NCBI RefSeq assembly: GCF_001956045.1
Contig: NZ_MRTH01000055.1
Location: forward strand, 1 to 37,614
Length of the DNA stretch: 37,614 bases
Source of the DNA: Paenibacillus sp. FSL H7-0331
Lineage (GTDB): Bacteria > Bacillota > Bacilli > Paenibacillales > NBRC-103111
Reading direction: 5' to 3'
Both the position numbers and the translations under genes were made by a program. The notes below the pieces were generated by a model. That model saw only the letters and a program-made list of their open reading frames with translations, was not told the DNA's origin and made no database searches. This document shows, piece after piece, positions 23,676 to 33,862 of this stretch; the first letter of the stretch is position 1, and every line of letters begins with the position of its first letter.

Positions 23676-25938
23676 CATCACGATCCTTAAGATATTGGCC
23701 TGGAGATACTCCTTCGTACTTTTTGAACATACGGATAAAAGTGTGGGAATTTGTGCAGCCAACGCGCAGCGCTAAATCGTTAATTTTCACATCCTCTTGG
23801 CTCAGTATCTCCTTGGCCTTCGTAACGCGGCAGATGTTCAGAAAATCCCTGAAGTTATCTCCCGTATGACTCTTGAACAAGGTGCCGATGTAACCTGCGG
23901 ACAAGCCAAAATGCTCCGCCAAATACTGTAGGGACAAATCCGCCGCGTAGTTTTCGGCAATGAATTCAATGATCCGGCTCACTAGGGCATTGTCCATACG
24001 GTCATCTTTGCCTTTGATCCTTCTAAGCATCCAAAAGAACAGCCTACGGATTCGATCGGGCATTTCCGTTCTTACCGGAACCATCTTGAGCTCTGCGTAT
24101 AGGCTGATCTCATCCCCAAAGAATTCCACGGGCATCTGGCCAAGTTGGTGCACAACCCGGTTAACAGTGGTTATAATGGCATAATGGAATTGTGACAGCA
24201 CCTCGTCGCTAAGCTTCCGTTTAACAAAGTTTTCCTCCAGCACCCGGTTCAGCAGATTTTCCGCTTCTTTTTCCTTGCCACGCAGCAGGTAATGAATGAA
24301 GCTAGACTCCAGATCCAGTGGATAAAAGAAGCTTTCCTGAATGGTATCCTCCAGATCTGTCCAGGTCAAGATGGTCTGGTTTTGAATGGAATACCAATAG
24401 TCCATAATTTGCAGCGCGCTCTGGTATGATTTTTCAATTTCAGGAAGGTTTTCCGACGGAGAACCGATGGCGGCCACCATAGGAAACTCCATGCTCGCTT
24501 CTATGGCCTTCAGGGCGCCATCCATCATTTTTTTGAGCACAGACGGATCTGTCTCTCGTAGAAGCAGCACAAACCCCTGGTATGCCACCTCTACCACTTC
24601 AGTTTCCGTCTGCTGGCGGAGCTGCTCCTCCAGAATAATCGCCATTTGAGGCTTGAGCTTCAAAATCAGCTCCTTGGTATATTCCTCCTCCATCTCCTTG
24701 AAATTGGCAAATTCGACAATGACCACTGTCAGAGGACCATTGAATTTCTCCAGCCCGTGCTTCTCCAGCTCCCCCTGAAGCCTGTGGTCGGGAACCATAC
24801 CCCATAGCAAATCGCGGATAAAGTTGATCTTCAATGGAGCTCGATAGGCGGACATCATCGCCCGGAGATTGGCATTGGCTGTATGAATCCGCGAAGCCGC
24901 CTCCTGCACGAAGGCGAATTCATCCCGTGCTTCACTATCGATGTCGATCCCCTTAAAGGAATGGACGAGAGTACGGACAGGTCGATACATGCGCCTTGAG
25001 AATACGTAGGCCAAGCCCGCTCCTAAAATCCCCAAAGCCATGTTCACCAAAAGGGACTCCATGAGCAGGTTGCGGGTGCTCTTGTCCATTTTATTTTTCG
25101 GCACCAGATACACATAGCGCCAATCCCGCATAACCTTGGATGGAACGGCATGAATAAAGTAATGGCCGCTTTCAGTCCGGAAATATTCATGGTTCTCCAT
25201 GATCCCCCCCTGGACGAATGGCACCAAGAGTCCTTCCAACTCGGCTCGGTGAAGATCGGATTGTATGGAGACCAAGCCGTTACCGTTAATAATGCCGAAG
25301 GCTTCCGTTTCTGGCGAACTCAACTGCAGAGAGAATTGCTTCTCCGGGAAGTTGACAAACACAATGAACTCCCCATTCTCCCCGATTTTTTCCTTACGCA
25401 CCAGAGTCAACGCGGTGTTCCGGCGTTCCCCCTCCTCCCCAGGGCGCCTCGGCACCGCAAGGAAAGCACCGGTTCGGCTGCTTTCCAGATGGCTTTTCAC
25501 TGTCAAGATCTCTTCCTGAGTCAGGCCGATCTCCTGGTAATAGCGCTCCTTGTCAATAGTATGCTCCGGCGTGATCACAACAGAGCCATCTTTGTTGGTG
25601 ATCCCGATCATATAGCCAAAATCGGCGAAGGCTCCCACCATATCCATTAAATCCAGATGCAGCTGCGTAACAGCATATGGATCAGCTCCTCGACTTTTGA
25701 CATAATTGCTCATATGATTATTGGTCCTCAGTTGGTAAATCAAGTTAGTGGCCACCAACAAGTAGGTATCCAGCTTCTCCTCCGCTTGTTCAATTAGTTG
25801 CCTCTGGGCATTGTCCAGATCATGATTAACAATCTCATTGTTCTTGTAGTAGAAAATCCCTGACGCAATAAAAGTGTAGAGCACCACAAAAACCATAATA
25901 GCCGCGAACAGCTGAACAAAAAATTTACTTTCCCTCAT
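23662..25938 (-). CDS. Membrane-anchored AraC-family regulator (YtdP-like), 758 aa
   Basis: One polypeptide joins sensing and DNA binding. A first membrane helix (about 9-30, FAAIMVFVVLYTFIASGIFY) is followed by an extracytoplasmic Cache-like domain (to about 290), a second helix (about 295-315), a linker with a HAMP-like part, a central GGDEF-like fold lacking the active motif (about 380-620), and an AraC double helix-turn-helix at the C-terminus (NYAADLSLQYLAEHFGLSAG and VGCTNSHTFIRMFKKYEGVS). Such proteins detect an extracellular sugar or a binding-protein complex and switch on adjacent importer genes. It should control the LplB-LplC-binding protein-enzyme genes downstream. The start is the first ATG after a cre-like box; AAGGGGG lies nine bases before it. 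Confidence 0.85.
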   Translation of the reverse strand: MRESKFFVQLFAAIMVFVVLYTFIASGIFYYKNNEIVNHDLDNAQRQLIEQAEEKLDTYLLVATNLIYQLRTNNHMSNYVKSRGADPYAVTQLHLDLMDMVGAFADFGYMIGITNKDGSVVITPEHTIDKERYYQEIGLTQEEILTVKSHLESSRTGAFLAVPRRPGEEGERRNTALTLVRKEKIGENGEFIVFVNFPEKQFSLQLSSPETEAFGIINGNGLVSIQSDLHRAELEGLLVPFVQGGIMENHEYFRTESGHYFIHAVPSKVMRDWRYVYLVPKNKMDKSTRNLLMESLLVNMALGILGAGLAYVFSRRMYRPVRTLVHSFKGIDIDSEARDEFAFVQEAASRIHTANANLRAMMSAYRAPLKINFIRDLLWGMVPDHRLQGELEKHGLEKFNGPLTVVIVEFANFKEMEEEYTKELILKLKPQMAIILEEQLRQQTETEVVEVAYQGFVLLLRETDPSVLKKMMDGALKAIEASMEFPMVAAIGSPSENLPEIEKSYQSALQIMDYWYSIQNQTILTWTDLEDTIQESFFYPLDLESSFIHYLLRGKEKEAENLLNRVLEENFVKRKLSDEVLSQFHYAIITTVNRVVHQLGQMPVEFFGDEISLYAELKMVPVRTEMPDRIRRLFFWMLRRIKGKDDRMDNALVSRIIEFIAENYAADLSLQYLAEHFGLSAGYIGTLFKSHTGDNFRDFLNICRVTKAKEILSQEDVKINDLALRVGCTNSHTFIRMFKKYEGVSPGQYLKDRDGHAE

Positions 25939-25954
25939 CCGCAGGCCCCCTTAA

Positions 25955-25968
25955 TGTAAGCGCTCTAT
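25955..25968. promoter_or_regulatory. Partial cre-like site before the AraC-type regulator
   Basis: TGTAAGCGCTCTAT agrees with the left half and centre of the cre consensus (TGWAANCGNT) but not with the final WCA. It lies 17-30 bases before the start codon. If real, glucose-type repression would also lower the regulator. Confidence 0.35.
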
Positions 25969-26308
25969 TTTTAAACATAGCTTTCCCGACACAGATTTTA
26001 TCACTGGTTGTATCCCTGTGTAAATGAACATTAGCCCGTATCCGATGTATTTAATACTCTATTAACCACGAAAAAAGAGGATACGAATTGCACTTTCATG
26101 AAATTTCTCACTTCTGTGGTTGAGCGCAAATGAGGCCCCCTCTCGATTACCACCTAATATAGAAGGACACGATATTATGTGTATGAAACCGTAGAGCTTG
26201 CGTTCGCACCTTAACATTGCCTTAGCCATCGTCCTTAATCACACGTTCCTGCCACGCTCGAACAGCTAGCTTGCCGTATTGCGCATCCACAGTTCCCGGA
26301 TCTACTTC

Positions 26309-26348
26309 AAAAGGTCGCTTCTTTATAATGCTTAAGAGGCGACCTTTT
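26309..26348 (-). terminator. Terminator after the GH42 gene
   Basis: AAAAGGTCGC (26309-26318) pairs with GCGACCTTTT (26339-26348); the stem continues with TCTT/AAGA around the loop. T-rich tracts lie on both sides, so it may work in both directions. It is 80 bases past the GH42 stop. Confidence 0.65.
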
Positions 26349-26429
26349 TGAAATTTAACAATCCTGATTGGGGATAATCAAGCTATGACTCTATAGGTCT
26401 CGCTCCAGGAAAACTGGAAGGCTCGTCCT

Positions 26430-28505
26430 TCAGACATTAGGGTTAAAGACATTTACTTCTCTAATGAACACACGATATCCGTAAGCTGGAAGACACAAAT
26501 TTTGTTCTACTGGGGTTCCATCCAGATCGGTGACAATCTCCTTCAATAGGATGCTTTGCTCTTTATTGGTGAAATTATGAAGGAAGATGAAGTCCCGGTC
26601 GCCATCCGTACGGACCTGCGCATTGACGCCTTCCGCCCAATCTGCCCGAAGTGCACAGCTTAATCTGCAACGACCTGCCAGCGCGCGATAAAAGTCGTCC
26701 AGAAACAAAGGCTCAGTTCGAGCCGCCATATAGTAAACTTCCCCATCTATAAATCGGTTTACGGTCAATGCGGGATACCCTTGATAGAAATCCTCTTGGT
26801 ATTCTGCAAGAACTTTCGCCGTCTCGACATGAATCAGATCACACATCAACGATACCGAATACGTTCCCGATAAGCCGTCCAATGCGCTCTCCTTCATTAT
26901 GAGTGAATTGCGATCCTCAAGATACAGAGAATCAAGCTCTTCTGACCATATCCCAGCTAGCTTACGAAGTGGTCCAGGGAAGCCGCCCAGGAAACATAGA
27001 TCATTCTCGTCGACAACTCCGCTCCAGTACGTCAGGACAAGCGTACCCCCTGAGCGGACAAATGTCTCAAACCGTTCTGCCGTCCCCTGCTTCAGCATGT
27101 ACAGCATCGGAGCAATAACGAGCTTGTAGCCGTCCAGTGAACGATCCATGGATATAATGTCCACAGGGATCCCTTGCTTCCAGAATGGCTCATAATGGCG
27201 GAGCACTTCCTGATCGTAGCTAAGATTCGGCTTTCGCGGCCCTGCTGCTCCTTCCACCGCCCATTTATTTTCAGTATCGTAAATGAGCGCGGTTTCCGCC
27301 CGGATAATCGTACCGTTAACAGGCTCTAGACGTTCCAGGTAAGCACCTAATTCCGCAACCTCGCTAAAAACTCTCGTATGCTCGTGGGCGCTATGATCCA
27401 CAACAGCACCGTGGAACTTCTCCGAGCTTCCTCTGCTCTTACGCCACTGGAAGTATTGTACGGAATCGGAGCCGTGAGCCACAGCTTGTATGGAGGACAA
27501 CGCATGCATGCCCGGTCGCTTCAGCTTGGCAACCTCCTGCCAGTTTGCCAAGCTCGGTGTGCATTCCATCAGCAGAAAAGGTTTATCGGGCTTGAACGAA
27601 CGGTACCGGTCGTGGGTGAACGCCGCATGGCAGGCCGTCCGCCAGTCGGGACTCTTGCTGTGCCAAAACGGATAGCTGTCCCACGAAACAATATCCACAT
27701 GCTCGGCCATTTGTTCATAATTGATGTTACACCCACCCAAGAAATTCGTTGTGACAGGAATATCAGGGGTAAGCCGCTTCAGAGGCGCGATCTCTTGAAG
27801 CATAAAATCAATGCTCTGATCGGTGACAAACCGTTTCCAATCCAGCTGTAAACCGTGCAACATATGTTCCCCAATAGGGGAGGGCGACTCTATTTCCATC
27901 CAGTCTGTATAGTTGTGGCTCCAAAAGGTCGTATACCATGCCTGGTTCAAACTGTCTAAATCGTCGTTGTATTTCTTCCGCAACCATTCTCGAAATGCCG
28001 CTTGGCATAAATCGCAGTGGCACTCCCCATTGTATTCGTTGGAAATATGCCACAGCAGCAAGTCGGGATGATTGCCATATCGCTCCGCCAGTAACGTATT
28101 GATAATCCTGACCTTCTCCCGATATATAGGCGACGTATAACAATGGTTATGCCGGGTTCCATACAAATTGCGCACTCGCTCCGGTCTGACCCGCAACACC
28201 TCCGGGTATTTACGGGCCAGCCATGCCGGCCGCGCCCCGCTTGGCGTACCCAGAATGAAAGAGATGCCGTTAAGGGTCAGCTTATCGATGATTCCGTCAA
28301 GCCATCCGAATTCGAATACTCCTTCATTCGGCTCCAGACTGGACCAGGAGAACATGCCCATGGTCATGACATTGCACTTGGCTAGACGCATCAGGCGCAT
28401 ATCTTCATCCCAGACTTCGGGCATATGGATCCACTGCTCCGGGTTATAATCCGCCCCGTGCAGCAACCGATTCAATTGCGAAAAAAGTGGCTTGCGTTGA
28501 CTCAT
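26430..28505 (-). CDS. GH42 beta-galactosidase, 691 aa
   Basis: A glycoside hydrolase family 42 enzyme that removes terminal beta-galactosyl (or in some members arabinosyl-type) residues from oligosaccharides. The acid/base Glu is in HISNEYNG (about 157) and the nucleophile Glu in LLMECTPSLANW (about 312). The zinc-site cysteines of the family are present in NHCYTSP and GECHCDLC. The C-terminal trimerisation and beta domains follow (to 691). No signal peptide, so it acts on imported sugars. The ATG at 28505 is chosen over the one at 28511: the AAGGAGGG site would be only two bases from the latter. It is the last gene of the locus 2 operon, 15 bases after the FAD enzyme. Confidence 0.92.
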   Translation of the reverse strand: MSQRKPLFSQLNRLLHGADYNPEQWIHMPEVWDEDMRLMRLAKCNVMTMGMFSWSSLEPNEGVFEFGWLDGIIDKLTLNGISFILGTPSGARPAWLARKYPEVLRVRPERVRNLYGTRHNHCYTSPIYREKVRIINTLLAERYGNHPDLLLWHISNEYNGECHCDLCQAAFREWLRKKYNDDLDSLNQAWYTTFWSHNYTDWMEIESPSPIGEHMLHGLQLDWKRFVTDQSIDFMLQEIAPLKRLTPDIPVTTNFLGGCNINYEQMAEHVDIVSWDSYPFWHSKSPDWRTACHAAFTHDRYRSFKPDKPFLLMECTPSLANWQEVAKLKRPGMHALSSIQAVAHGSDSVQYFQWRKSRGSSEKFHGAVVDHSAHEHTRVFSEVAELGAYLERLEPVNGTIIRAETALIYDTENKWAVEGAAGPRKPNLSYDQEVLRHYEPFWKQGIPVDIISMDRSLDGYKLVIAPMLYMLKQGTAERFETFVRSGGTLVLTYWSGVVDENDLCFLGGFPGPLRKLAGIWSEELDSLYLEDRNSLIMKESALDGLSGTYSVSLMCDLIHVETAKVLAEYQEDFYQGYPALTVNRFIDGEVYYMAARTEPLFLDDFYRALAGRCRLSCALRADWAEGVNAQVRTDGDRDFIFLHNFTNKEQSILLKEIVTDLDGTPVEQNLCLPAYGYRVFIREVNVFNPNV

Positions 28506-28520
28506 TTGCATATCCCTCCT

Positions 28521-30329
28521 TCAATGACATCGAATTTCAAAGATTCGAGCATGATCCAATCCATTGGTACCCAGAACCTCAAGCCGAAGCTTGCGCACCT
28601 GCTCCAACTGAACTTGACATGTAACTTGACGTTGATAATTATCCTGAATGTGCACCACTTGACAGCCGTCATCTCTGGAATCCGCTAAATAAGCCAATAT
28701 CCGAAACTCCTTCAAGGTTTCAGGCTGCGGCCCCCACACGTTCTGTTGGTGCAGATTGTCATCGTGTGTAAGTGTTAGCCTTCGGTGCATACCCGTATCA
28801 AGCACAATACTAATTTCGCGGATAGATACCGGTGATTTCCACTCCAGCTCGATCCATGGCTCCCGGTCTTCCGGCTGCGCCATCCAACGGTGGGTGCCAG
28901 GAACAGCCAGACTTTGCTTGACTCCTCTCGCTCCATGTATGGAACGGGTATGTCCGTCGATGACATTTGATGCTAACCCCTCGGATTGCTCGGATGACGC
29001 CTGGACGATAGCCTGACTCGCCAGATTGGCATCCATCTGTATGCCAGGCAAATATGCATCCTGCCTGATCAGTAGTTGCTGCGTGTTCCGAATCAATTCC
29101 CGGTCTTGCCATGCCTGGTCCAGCGGAATCCCATTGCGAATTGCCATCGCGGCGAACGTACCTACACCCTGTCCCATCACACCGCATGTTGCCATAACCC
29201 GGGTGCTTGAAAAGGCGATATGCGTAGCGGATATGTTCCGTCCGGCAAACATCAGATTGTCCACATTGGCGCTGATCAAGGCCCTGAGCGGGATGCCGTA
29301 CACATAGTTGGTCACCGGCTGGCTGCAGGGATCCTGGTCTTTTGCTTCGATCCCCTGAGGTGGATGTGTATCCATCGGCCATCCGCCGTACGCGATCACA
29401 TCCTCAAAGTGAACGGCTTCTTCCAGATCCGATTGCGTAAGCAGATGTTTGCCGATAAACCGGCGGGACTCCCGTTTGCCGGGGACGAAGCCGAACCAGT
29501 CCAAAGCCCAGTTCTCCGACTCCGGATGGTTGCCGCTGTTCTTGATATGATCCCAAACGCCCATCATGATGGCAAGCAGTTCATCACGGATCGTTTCGTT
29601 ATCGGCAATCGTATCCAGCAAACCACCGAACTCTACCCACCAATATCCGTATTCCCATGAGGAGTGGTCACGAAACTTTAAATCCTCTTCTGTATACTTT
29701 TTAGCCCATGCGGGAGGGATAAACTTCATCGGTTTGCCCATATTCCGGGTTGTAAACAACAGCGAAGAGCCGAGACGGTACGGATCGGCTTCTTCTCCTG
29801 CATGGGACTCCCCGTATTGTTTGGAGGATTCCCGGCCTGTCTTGAACAACGCTCCCGCTTCTTTGCCGAGACGGCCATCTCCCGTACAGTCCATGAAGAT
29901 ATCGGCGAAGAGTTCGAAGTATTGCTCCGTGCTTTCCCTTGCAGCCAGTACGGACAGAATTCGGCTTCCCTCCATCCGTACACCAGTCACTGCCGTATTG
30001 AGCATTAATGTCAGGTTCGGTTCCGCTCTGCACTTTTCATATAAGATCAGATCGAACATCGATGCACTTCGCTGTGGATTGCGGATGGCACATTCAAGCA
30101 ATATTTCTTCCAGTATGCCGCCTTCCCTCGCTTCCGTCTCCAAATCCTGCCTCCGCTTGGAATTCGCCGCACCAACGATATGCATGCGAATCTCGGAAGA
30201 AGCATTACCACCCAATACAGGCCTATCCTGACAAATTATGACCTTCGCACCATTACGGGCAGCAGCCAAGGCAGCTACCACTCCGGAAATCCCTCCGCCT
30301 GCAACCAGTACATCTTTAAATATTTGCAT
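28521..30329 (-). CDS. FAD-dependent oxidoreductase with C-terminal carbohydrate-binding-like domain, 602 aa
   Basis: An FAD-binding oxidoreductase of the PF12831 type. The dinucleotide loop is [19 protein letters not shown] (about 10-28), followed by [29 protein letters not shown] and [20 protein letters not shown] are conserved FAD contacts. After about residue 450 the protein has a discoidin-like beta domain ([18 protein letters not shown]). There is no signal peptide, so it should work in the cytoplasm. The family often stands in polysaccharide-utilisation loci, but its substrate is not known. Here it sits between the importer and GH42, so oxidation of an imported sugar or glycoside is plausible. 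GGAGG five bases before ATG; 15 bases after the LplC-type gene. Confidence 0.85.
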   Translation of the reverse strand: MQIFKDVLVAGGGISGVVAALAAARNGAKVIICQDRPVLGGNASSEIRMHIVGAANSKRRQDLETEAREGGILEEILLECAIRNPQRSASMFDLILYEKCRAEPNLTLMLNTAVTGVRMEGSRILSVLAARESTEQYFELFADIFMDCTGDGRLGKEAGALFKTGRESSKQYGESHAGEEADPYRLGSSLLFTTRNMGKPMKFIPPAWAKKYTEEDLKFRDHSSWEYGYWWVEFGGLLDTIADNETIRDELLAIMMGVWDHIKNSGNHPESENWALDWFGFVPGKRESRRFIGKHLLTQSDLEEAVHFEDVIAYGGWPMDTHPPQGIEAKDQDPCSQPVTNYVYGIPLRALISANVDNLMFAGRNISATHIAFSSTRVMATCGVMGQGVGTFAAMAIRNGIPLDQAWQDRELIRNTQQLLIRQDAYLPGIQMDANLASQAIVQASSEQSEGLASNVIDGHTRSIHGARGVKQSLAVPGTHRWMAQPEDREPWIELEWKSPVSIREISIVLDTGMHRRLTLTHDDNLHQQNVWGPQPETLKEFRILAYLADSRDDGCQVVHIQDNYQRQVTCQVQLEQVRKLRLEVLGTNGLDHARIFEIRCH

Positions 30330-30344
30330 GTAAACCTCCCGTTT

Positions 30345-31205
30345 TTAACCTTTGATTGCTCCTAACAACATGCCCTTGGTAAAATGTTTTTGCAGAAAAG
30401 GGTACAAGACAATGATTGGCAAGGATGCCGCGATCACAGACGCCATCTGCAACGTTTCGGTAGGCATCAAGTTTTCAGCATTCTCCAAAGGTTGCTGCGT
30501 CTGAACCAGAATTTCCCTTACAATCACTTGCAATGGGAACCAATTTCTATCCGTCATATACATGATGGCTTGAAAAAACTCATTCCAATGACCGACGGTA
30601 TAAAACAATCCGATGGTCATTAAGGATGGAACCGACAAAGGTACGACAATCTGCATCAAGATACGCATCTCCTTGGCTCCATCCATCCGGGCGGATTCGA
30701 ACAATTCCTCCGGCAAGTTTTCAAAGAAACTTTTCATAATGAGAATGTTGAACGTCCATATTGCATTAGGCAATATCATGGACCACATAGAGTTGAGTAA
30801 TCCTATGTTCTTCACGACAATATAAGTAGGAATCAATCCTCCGTTGAACAACATTGTAAAGACGACCATGAAAAGAAAGAAACTGCGGCCAGGCATTTTC
30901 TTCCGGCTAAGCGGATACGCCATGAGAAGCGTCAGAACCAAATTAACCGCTGTTCCTATAACCGTCAACAAGGCAGTCACCCACATCGATCGTGGGATTC
31001 CTGTTGTCATGAACAGTTCTTTGTACGCAGTTAGATCAATTTTTGCCGGAATGAGTACGAATCCTCCGTTCTTCAGCACTTCGGAGATAGGGGTAATCGA
31101 TACGGAAACCACGTACATGACCGGAATGACCGCGGCCAAGCCTGCCAAGCCCAATATTAGAAGCACTGCTCCGTCAAATAACTTTTCATTCCAGTGTTTT
31201 ACCAT
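30345..31205 (-). CDS. Sugar ABC permease, LplC type (locus 2)
   Basis: A 286-aa membrane permease. The first helix is VLLILGLAGLAAVIPVMYVV, and the EAA loop is ELFESARMDGAKEMRILMQI; it ends FTKGMLLGAIKG. The start at 31205 (ATG with GGGGGGAG five bases upstream) overlaps the LplB stop by seven bases, so the two are translationally coupled. A TTG 15 bases earlier is a weaker option. Confidence 0.9.
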   Translation of the reverse strand: MVKHWNEKLFDGAVLLILGLAGLAAVIPVMYVVSVSITPISEVLKNGGFVLIPAKIDLTAYKELFMTTGIPRSMWVTALLTVIGTAVNLVLTLLMAYPLSRKKMPGRSFFLFMVVFTMLFNGGLIPTYIVVKNIGLLNSMWSMILPNAIWTFNILIMKSFFENLPEELFESARMDGAKEMRILMQIVVPLSVPSLMTIGLFYTVGHWNEFFQAIMYMTDRNWFPLQVIVREILVQTQQPLENAENLMPTETLQMASVIAASLPIIVLYPFLQKHFTKGMLLGAIKG

Positions 31206-32155
31206 ATGCTCTCCCCCCAACGCTTCGCAAGGCTGTTAGAAAGCACGATTAGTACCAAACCCACGAATGATTTGAGTAATCCGGCAGCCGCCGCCAGACT
31301 GAAGTTCAATTTCTGCAGCCCCGTTCGGAATACCCACGTGTCCAATATATCCGCAACCGGATATACCTGAACATTGTATAGAATGTAAATTTGATCAAAT
31401 CCCGCATCCAGAATGTGCCCAAGCTTCAGAATCAGGAGCATGACGATAACCGACCGGATCCCGGGCAATGTAATATGCCATATCATTCGAAACCTTCCTG
31501 CCCCGTCGACCTTAGCGGCTTCATACAACGTCGGATCAATGCCGGTCATCGCTGCCAAATAAATGATTGCGCCCCAGCCCAAGTCCTTCCAAATCTCAGA
31601 ACCAACAAGTACGCTCCGAAACATTTCCGTTGAGGTAAGGAAATTGATCGGACTACCGCCCGAATCCTTAATCCAATGGTTTACCAGGCCCGAACTTTCG
31701 GACAGAAACGCAAGGAGAATCCCGTAAATAATCACCCAGGAAAAAAAGTGAGGCATATAGGTTAACGTTTGTATGAAAGACTTAAACCATCGAATTCGGC
31801 ATTCGTTAAGCAGGACCGCAAAAAGGATTGGAGGCACGATTCCGAAAATCATTTTATAGAAACTTATAATAAACGTGTTGGACATGACCTGTGTGAAGTA
31901 AGGCGATTCATAGAACATTTTGAAATATTTGTACCAAGGGTCTGCCCATCCACTGAGCAGGATACCGTCCGAGAAATTAAAATCTTTGAACGCAATAATA
32001 ATTCCATACATAGGGATATACTTAAAAATAATGTAGTAAATGATTCCCGGCAGCAGCATGAAATAGAGGGCCCGATTGCTCAATACCACTTTTCTAAGTC
32101 GTTTCATCTGAAACGCTTTTGACTCTTTACTTACCTGCAAAATTTCTTCATCCAT
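31199..32155 (-). CDS. Sugar ABC permease, LplB type (locus 2)
   Basis: A 318-aa permease with the LplB landmark MYGIIIAFKDFNFSDGI after the first helix (ALYFMLLPGIIYYIIFKYIP) and the loop PTLYEAAKVDGAGRFRMIWH. AAGGAGGG lies nine bases before the ATG. It pairs with the LplC product and the upstream binding protein. A hairpin terminator between it and the binding-protein gene probably lets only part of the transcripts through. Confidence 0.9.
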   Translation of the reverse strand: MDEEILQVSKESKAFQMKRLRKVVLSNRALYFMLLPGIIYYIIFKYIPMYGIIIAFKDFNFSDGILLSGWADPWYKYFKMFYESPYFTQVMSNTFIISFYKMIFGIVPPILFAVLLNECRIRWFKSFIQTLTYMPHFFSWVIIYGILLAFLSESSGLVNHWIKDSGGSPINFLTSTEMFRSVLVGSEIWKDLGWGAIIYLAAMTGIDPTLYEAAKVDGAGRFRMIWHITLPGIRSVIVMLLILKLGHILDAGFDQIYILYNVQVYPVADILDTWVFRTGLQKLNFSLAAAAGLLKSFVGLVLIVLSNSLAKRWGESIW

Positions 32156-32172
32156 CTTTGGTTTCCCTCCTT

Positions 32173-32213
32173 AAAAAAGCGAAGAACCGAGAAGAGAGTC
32201 ATCGGTTCTTCGC
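32173..32213 (-). terminator. Internal terminator/attenuator between binding protein and permeases
   Basis: GCGAAGAACCGA (32179-32190) and TCGGTTCTTCGC (32202-32213): a perfect 12-bp stem, 11-base loop, and TTTTTT after it on the minus strand. It is inside the operon, between the binding-protein stop and the LplB start. It likely keeps binding-protein mRNA more abundant than permease mRNA. Confidence 0.75.
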
Positions 32214-32228
32214 AGAAAACTGATTGCT

Positions 32229-33764
32229 TTATTTGCCATAACCTAACTCATTCAACTGCTTGGTCGCCGAATTCAGAAAAGTCTTGTAGTTCATTGTCGT
32301 TTCAAGGCTTTTCAGGAAATCATCGTATTGGCCCAACGGCCGCTTTCCATAAATGAACTTCGTGAGCTCTTCCGAGATATAACGGCTGGCATCGGCATCA
32401 TTGTAACCGTCCGGATAGTTCAGGAATCCGTTAAGTGACTCAATACGGGATTGTTTATTCGCAAAATCGATATTTGGAAATTGAGTTGCAAACTTGGTCG
32501 ACAAATACTCAAGGTCAGGTCGACCGGTAAATTGGTACAGATACGTAAATGCGGCTTCCGAGGCCATAAGCGGAGTCGGGACAACTTTGCCGTTTTCCAA
32601 ATTATAATGTTTACCTGCCACGCCATATTGGACAAGCTTCGAACCTTCTCCAGTGGAAATATAATTCAAGAGATCGAACACTCTATGCAGCTTCGTCTTG
32701 TCCTTCTCAAGTGCCTTGGGGATTGCCATCAATCCGGCTGTTTTACCAATATCCAATGATCCGGAGAACTGTCCTGCGGGACCTTTCGGCGCCGGCAGTT
32801 GCACCCATTCGGCGTTCGGATTAACTTTCTTGATTTGATCAACGATTGGCGCATTGGTCAAATTCGACCATTCCGTCCAGATGATCCCCACCTGCCCCTT
32901 TACAGCCTTATCCCTGGCCTGCGTACCCGCACTTATAACCATTTCCGGATCAACCGACCCACTGGCAATGAATTTCGTGATAAAGCCCAGTGCATCCTTC
33001 ATGCCCGGGTCATATAACGATTGGACAACCTTACCGTCCTTGACGAAAAATTCACCCGGATTGGGGACACCATATCCTCCGAATACAGGAGAGAAAGCGG
33101 ATAACAAGCTGACGCCTGTGGATCCCATCAGGCCTGTGATGCCATAAGTATCATTCTTTCCGTTACCGTCCGGATCTTTCTCTGTGAAAGCTCTAGACAC
33201 GGTCAACAGATCATCGAGTGTTTCGGGTGGCTTCAATTGCAACTTGTCCAGCCAATCCTTACGGATCCAGTAAGTGGCCTTCGGAGATTGCGGCGCTTGG
33301 GCAACCGCATATATCTTGCCGTTAACCGTTCCTTTCTTCAGGCTGGAATCTCCAATGAAGGTTTTGACTGACTTAAGTTCTTTATCGAAATAGGGAGTCA
33401 GATCGAGCAGAAGTCCTTGATCCGACAACTGCTTCAACGAAGCCTTGTCAACGGCAAACAAATCCGGATAATCACCTGCTGCCATTCGTACATTCAGCTG
33501 ATTGACATAATCAGAGGCATATGCCGTCAAGTTGATATCGGCATTCAGTGCCTTGTTTAAATTCTCCCGAATGAAATCTTTCTCCGGAGCTGGCAGGCCG
33601 GACCCACTTTCTATAATGTTCAGCTTGACCATCTTCGATGAATCCGCGGATGCTGCTGGAGCCGCAGATGAATCGTTGTTGGTACCGACTCCACAGGCTG
33701 AAAGCAGACTACCTAGAATTGCAATTGAGGTTGCAGATAACGCAATCTTTTTATATTTTTTCAT
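32229..33764 (-). CDS. Sugar ABC transporter substrate-binding lipoprotein (locus 2), 511 aa
   Basis: An extracellular lipoprotein with the lipobox LLSAC (cysteine at about 24). The typical features of the large LipO group are MAAGDYPDLFAVDKASLKQL, YWIRKDWLDKLQL and FTEKDPDGNGKNDTYGITG. It delivers oligosaccharides to the LplB/LplC pair. The start has AAGGGG eight bases upstream. It is the first gene after the two-component pair and has its own promoter-like sequence. Sequence similarity to the locus 1 protein is confined to the common fold, so a different substrate is expected. Confidence 0.92.
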   Translation of the reverse strand: MKKYKKIALSATSIAILGSLLSACGVGTNNDSSAAPAASADSSKMVKLNIIESGSGLPAPEKDFIRENLNKALNADINLTAYASDYVNQLNVRMAAGDYPDLFAVDKASLKQLSDQGLLLDLTPYFDKELKSVKTFIGDSSLKKGTVNGKIYAVAQAPQSPKATYWIRKDWLDKLQLKPPETLDDLLTVSRAFTEKDPDGNGKNDTYGITGLMGSTGVSLLSAFSPVFGGYGVPNPGEFFVKDGKVVQSLYDPGMKDALGFITKFIASGSVDPEMVISAGTQARDKAVKGQVGIIWTEWSNLTNAPIVDQIKKVNPNAEWVQLPAPKGPAGQFSGSLDIGKTAGLMAIPKALEKDKTKLHRVFDLLNYISTGEGSKLVQYGVAGKHYNLENGKVVPTPLMASEAAFTYLYQFTGRPDLEYLSTKFATQFPNIDFANKQSRIESLNGFLNYPDGYNDADASRYISEELTKFIYGKRPLGQYDDFLKSLETTMNYKTFLNSATKQLNELGYGK

Positions 33765-33862
33765 CGATGTCCCCTTCTTTTCTGAATCGAATTTTGGCTT
33801 GGAATGTAGAAGGAAGATGAATCCCTGCAGTAGATGCCTCTCCCTTTCTGTAACGCACCTTC

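Larger units (their letters stand above)
25939..26429. other. 490-bp gap between GH42 and the AraC-type regulator
   Basis: I see no gene on either strand. The gap holds the regulator's promoter region and the cre-like box on its left side and a terminator hairpin at 26309-26348 on its right side. The rest is AT-rich and has no pattern that I recognise. Confidence 0.5.

Noticed and set aside
29566..30231. 221-aa plus-strand ORF
   Set aside because: Antisense shadow of the FAD-dependent oxidoreductase.
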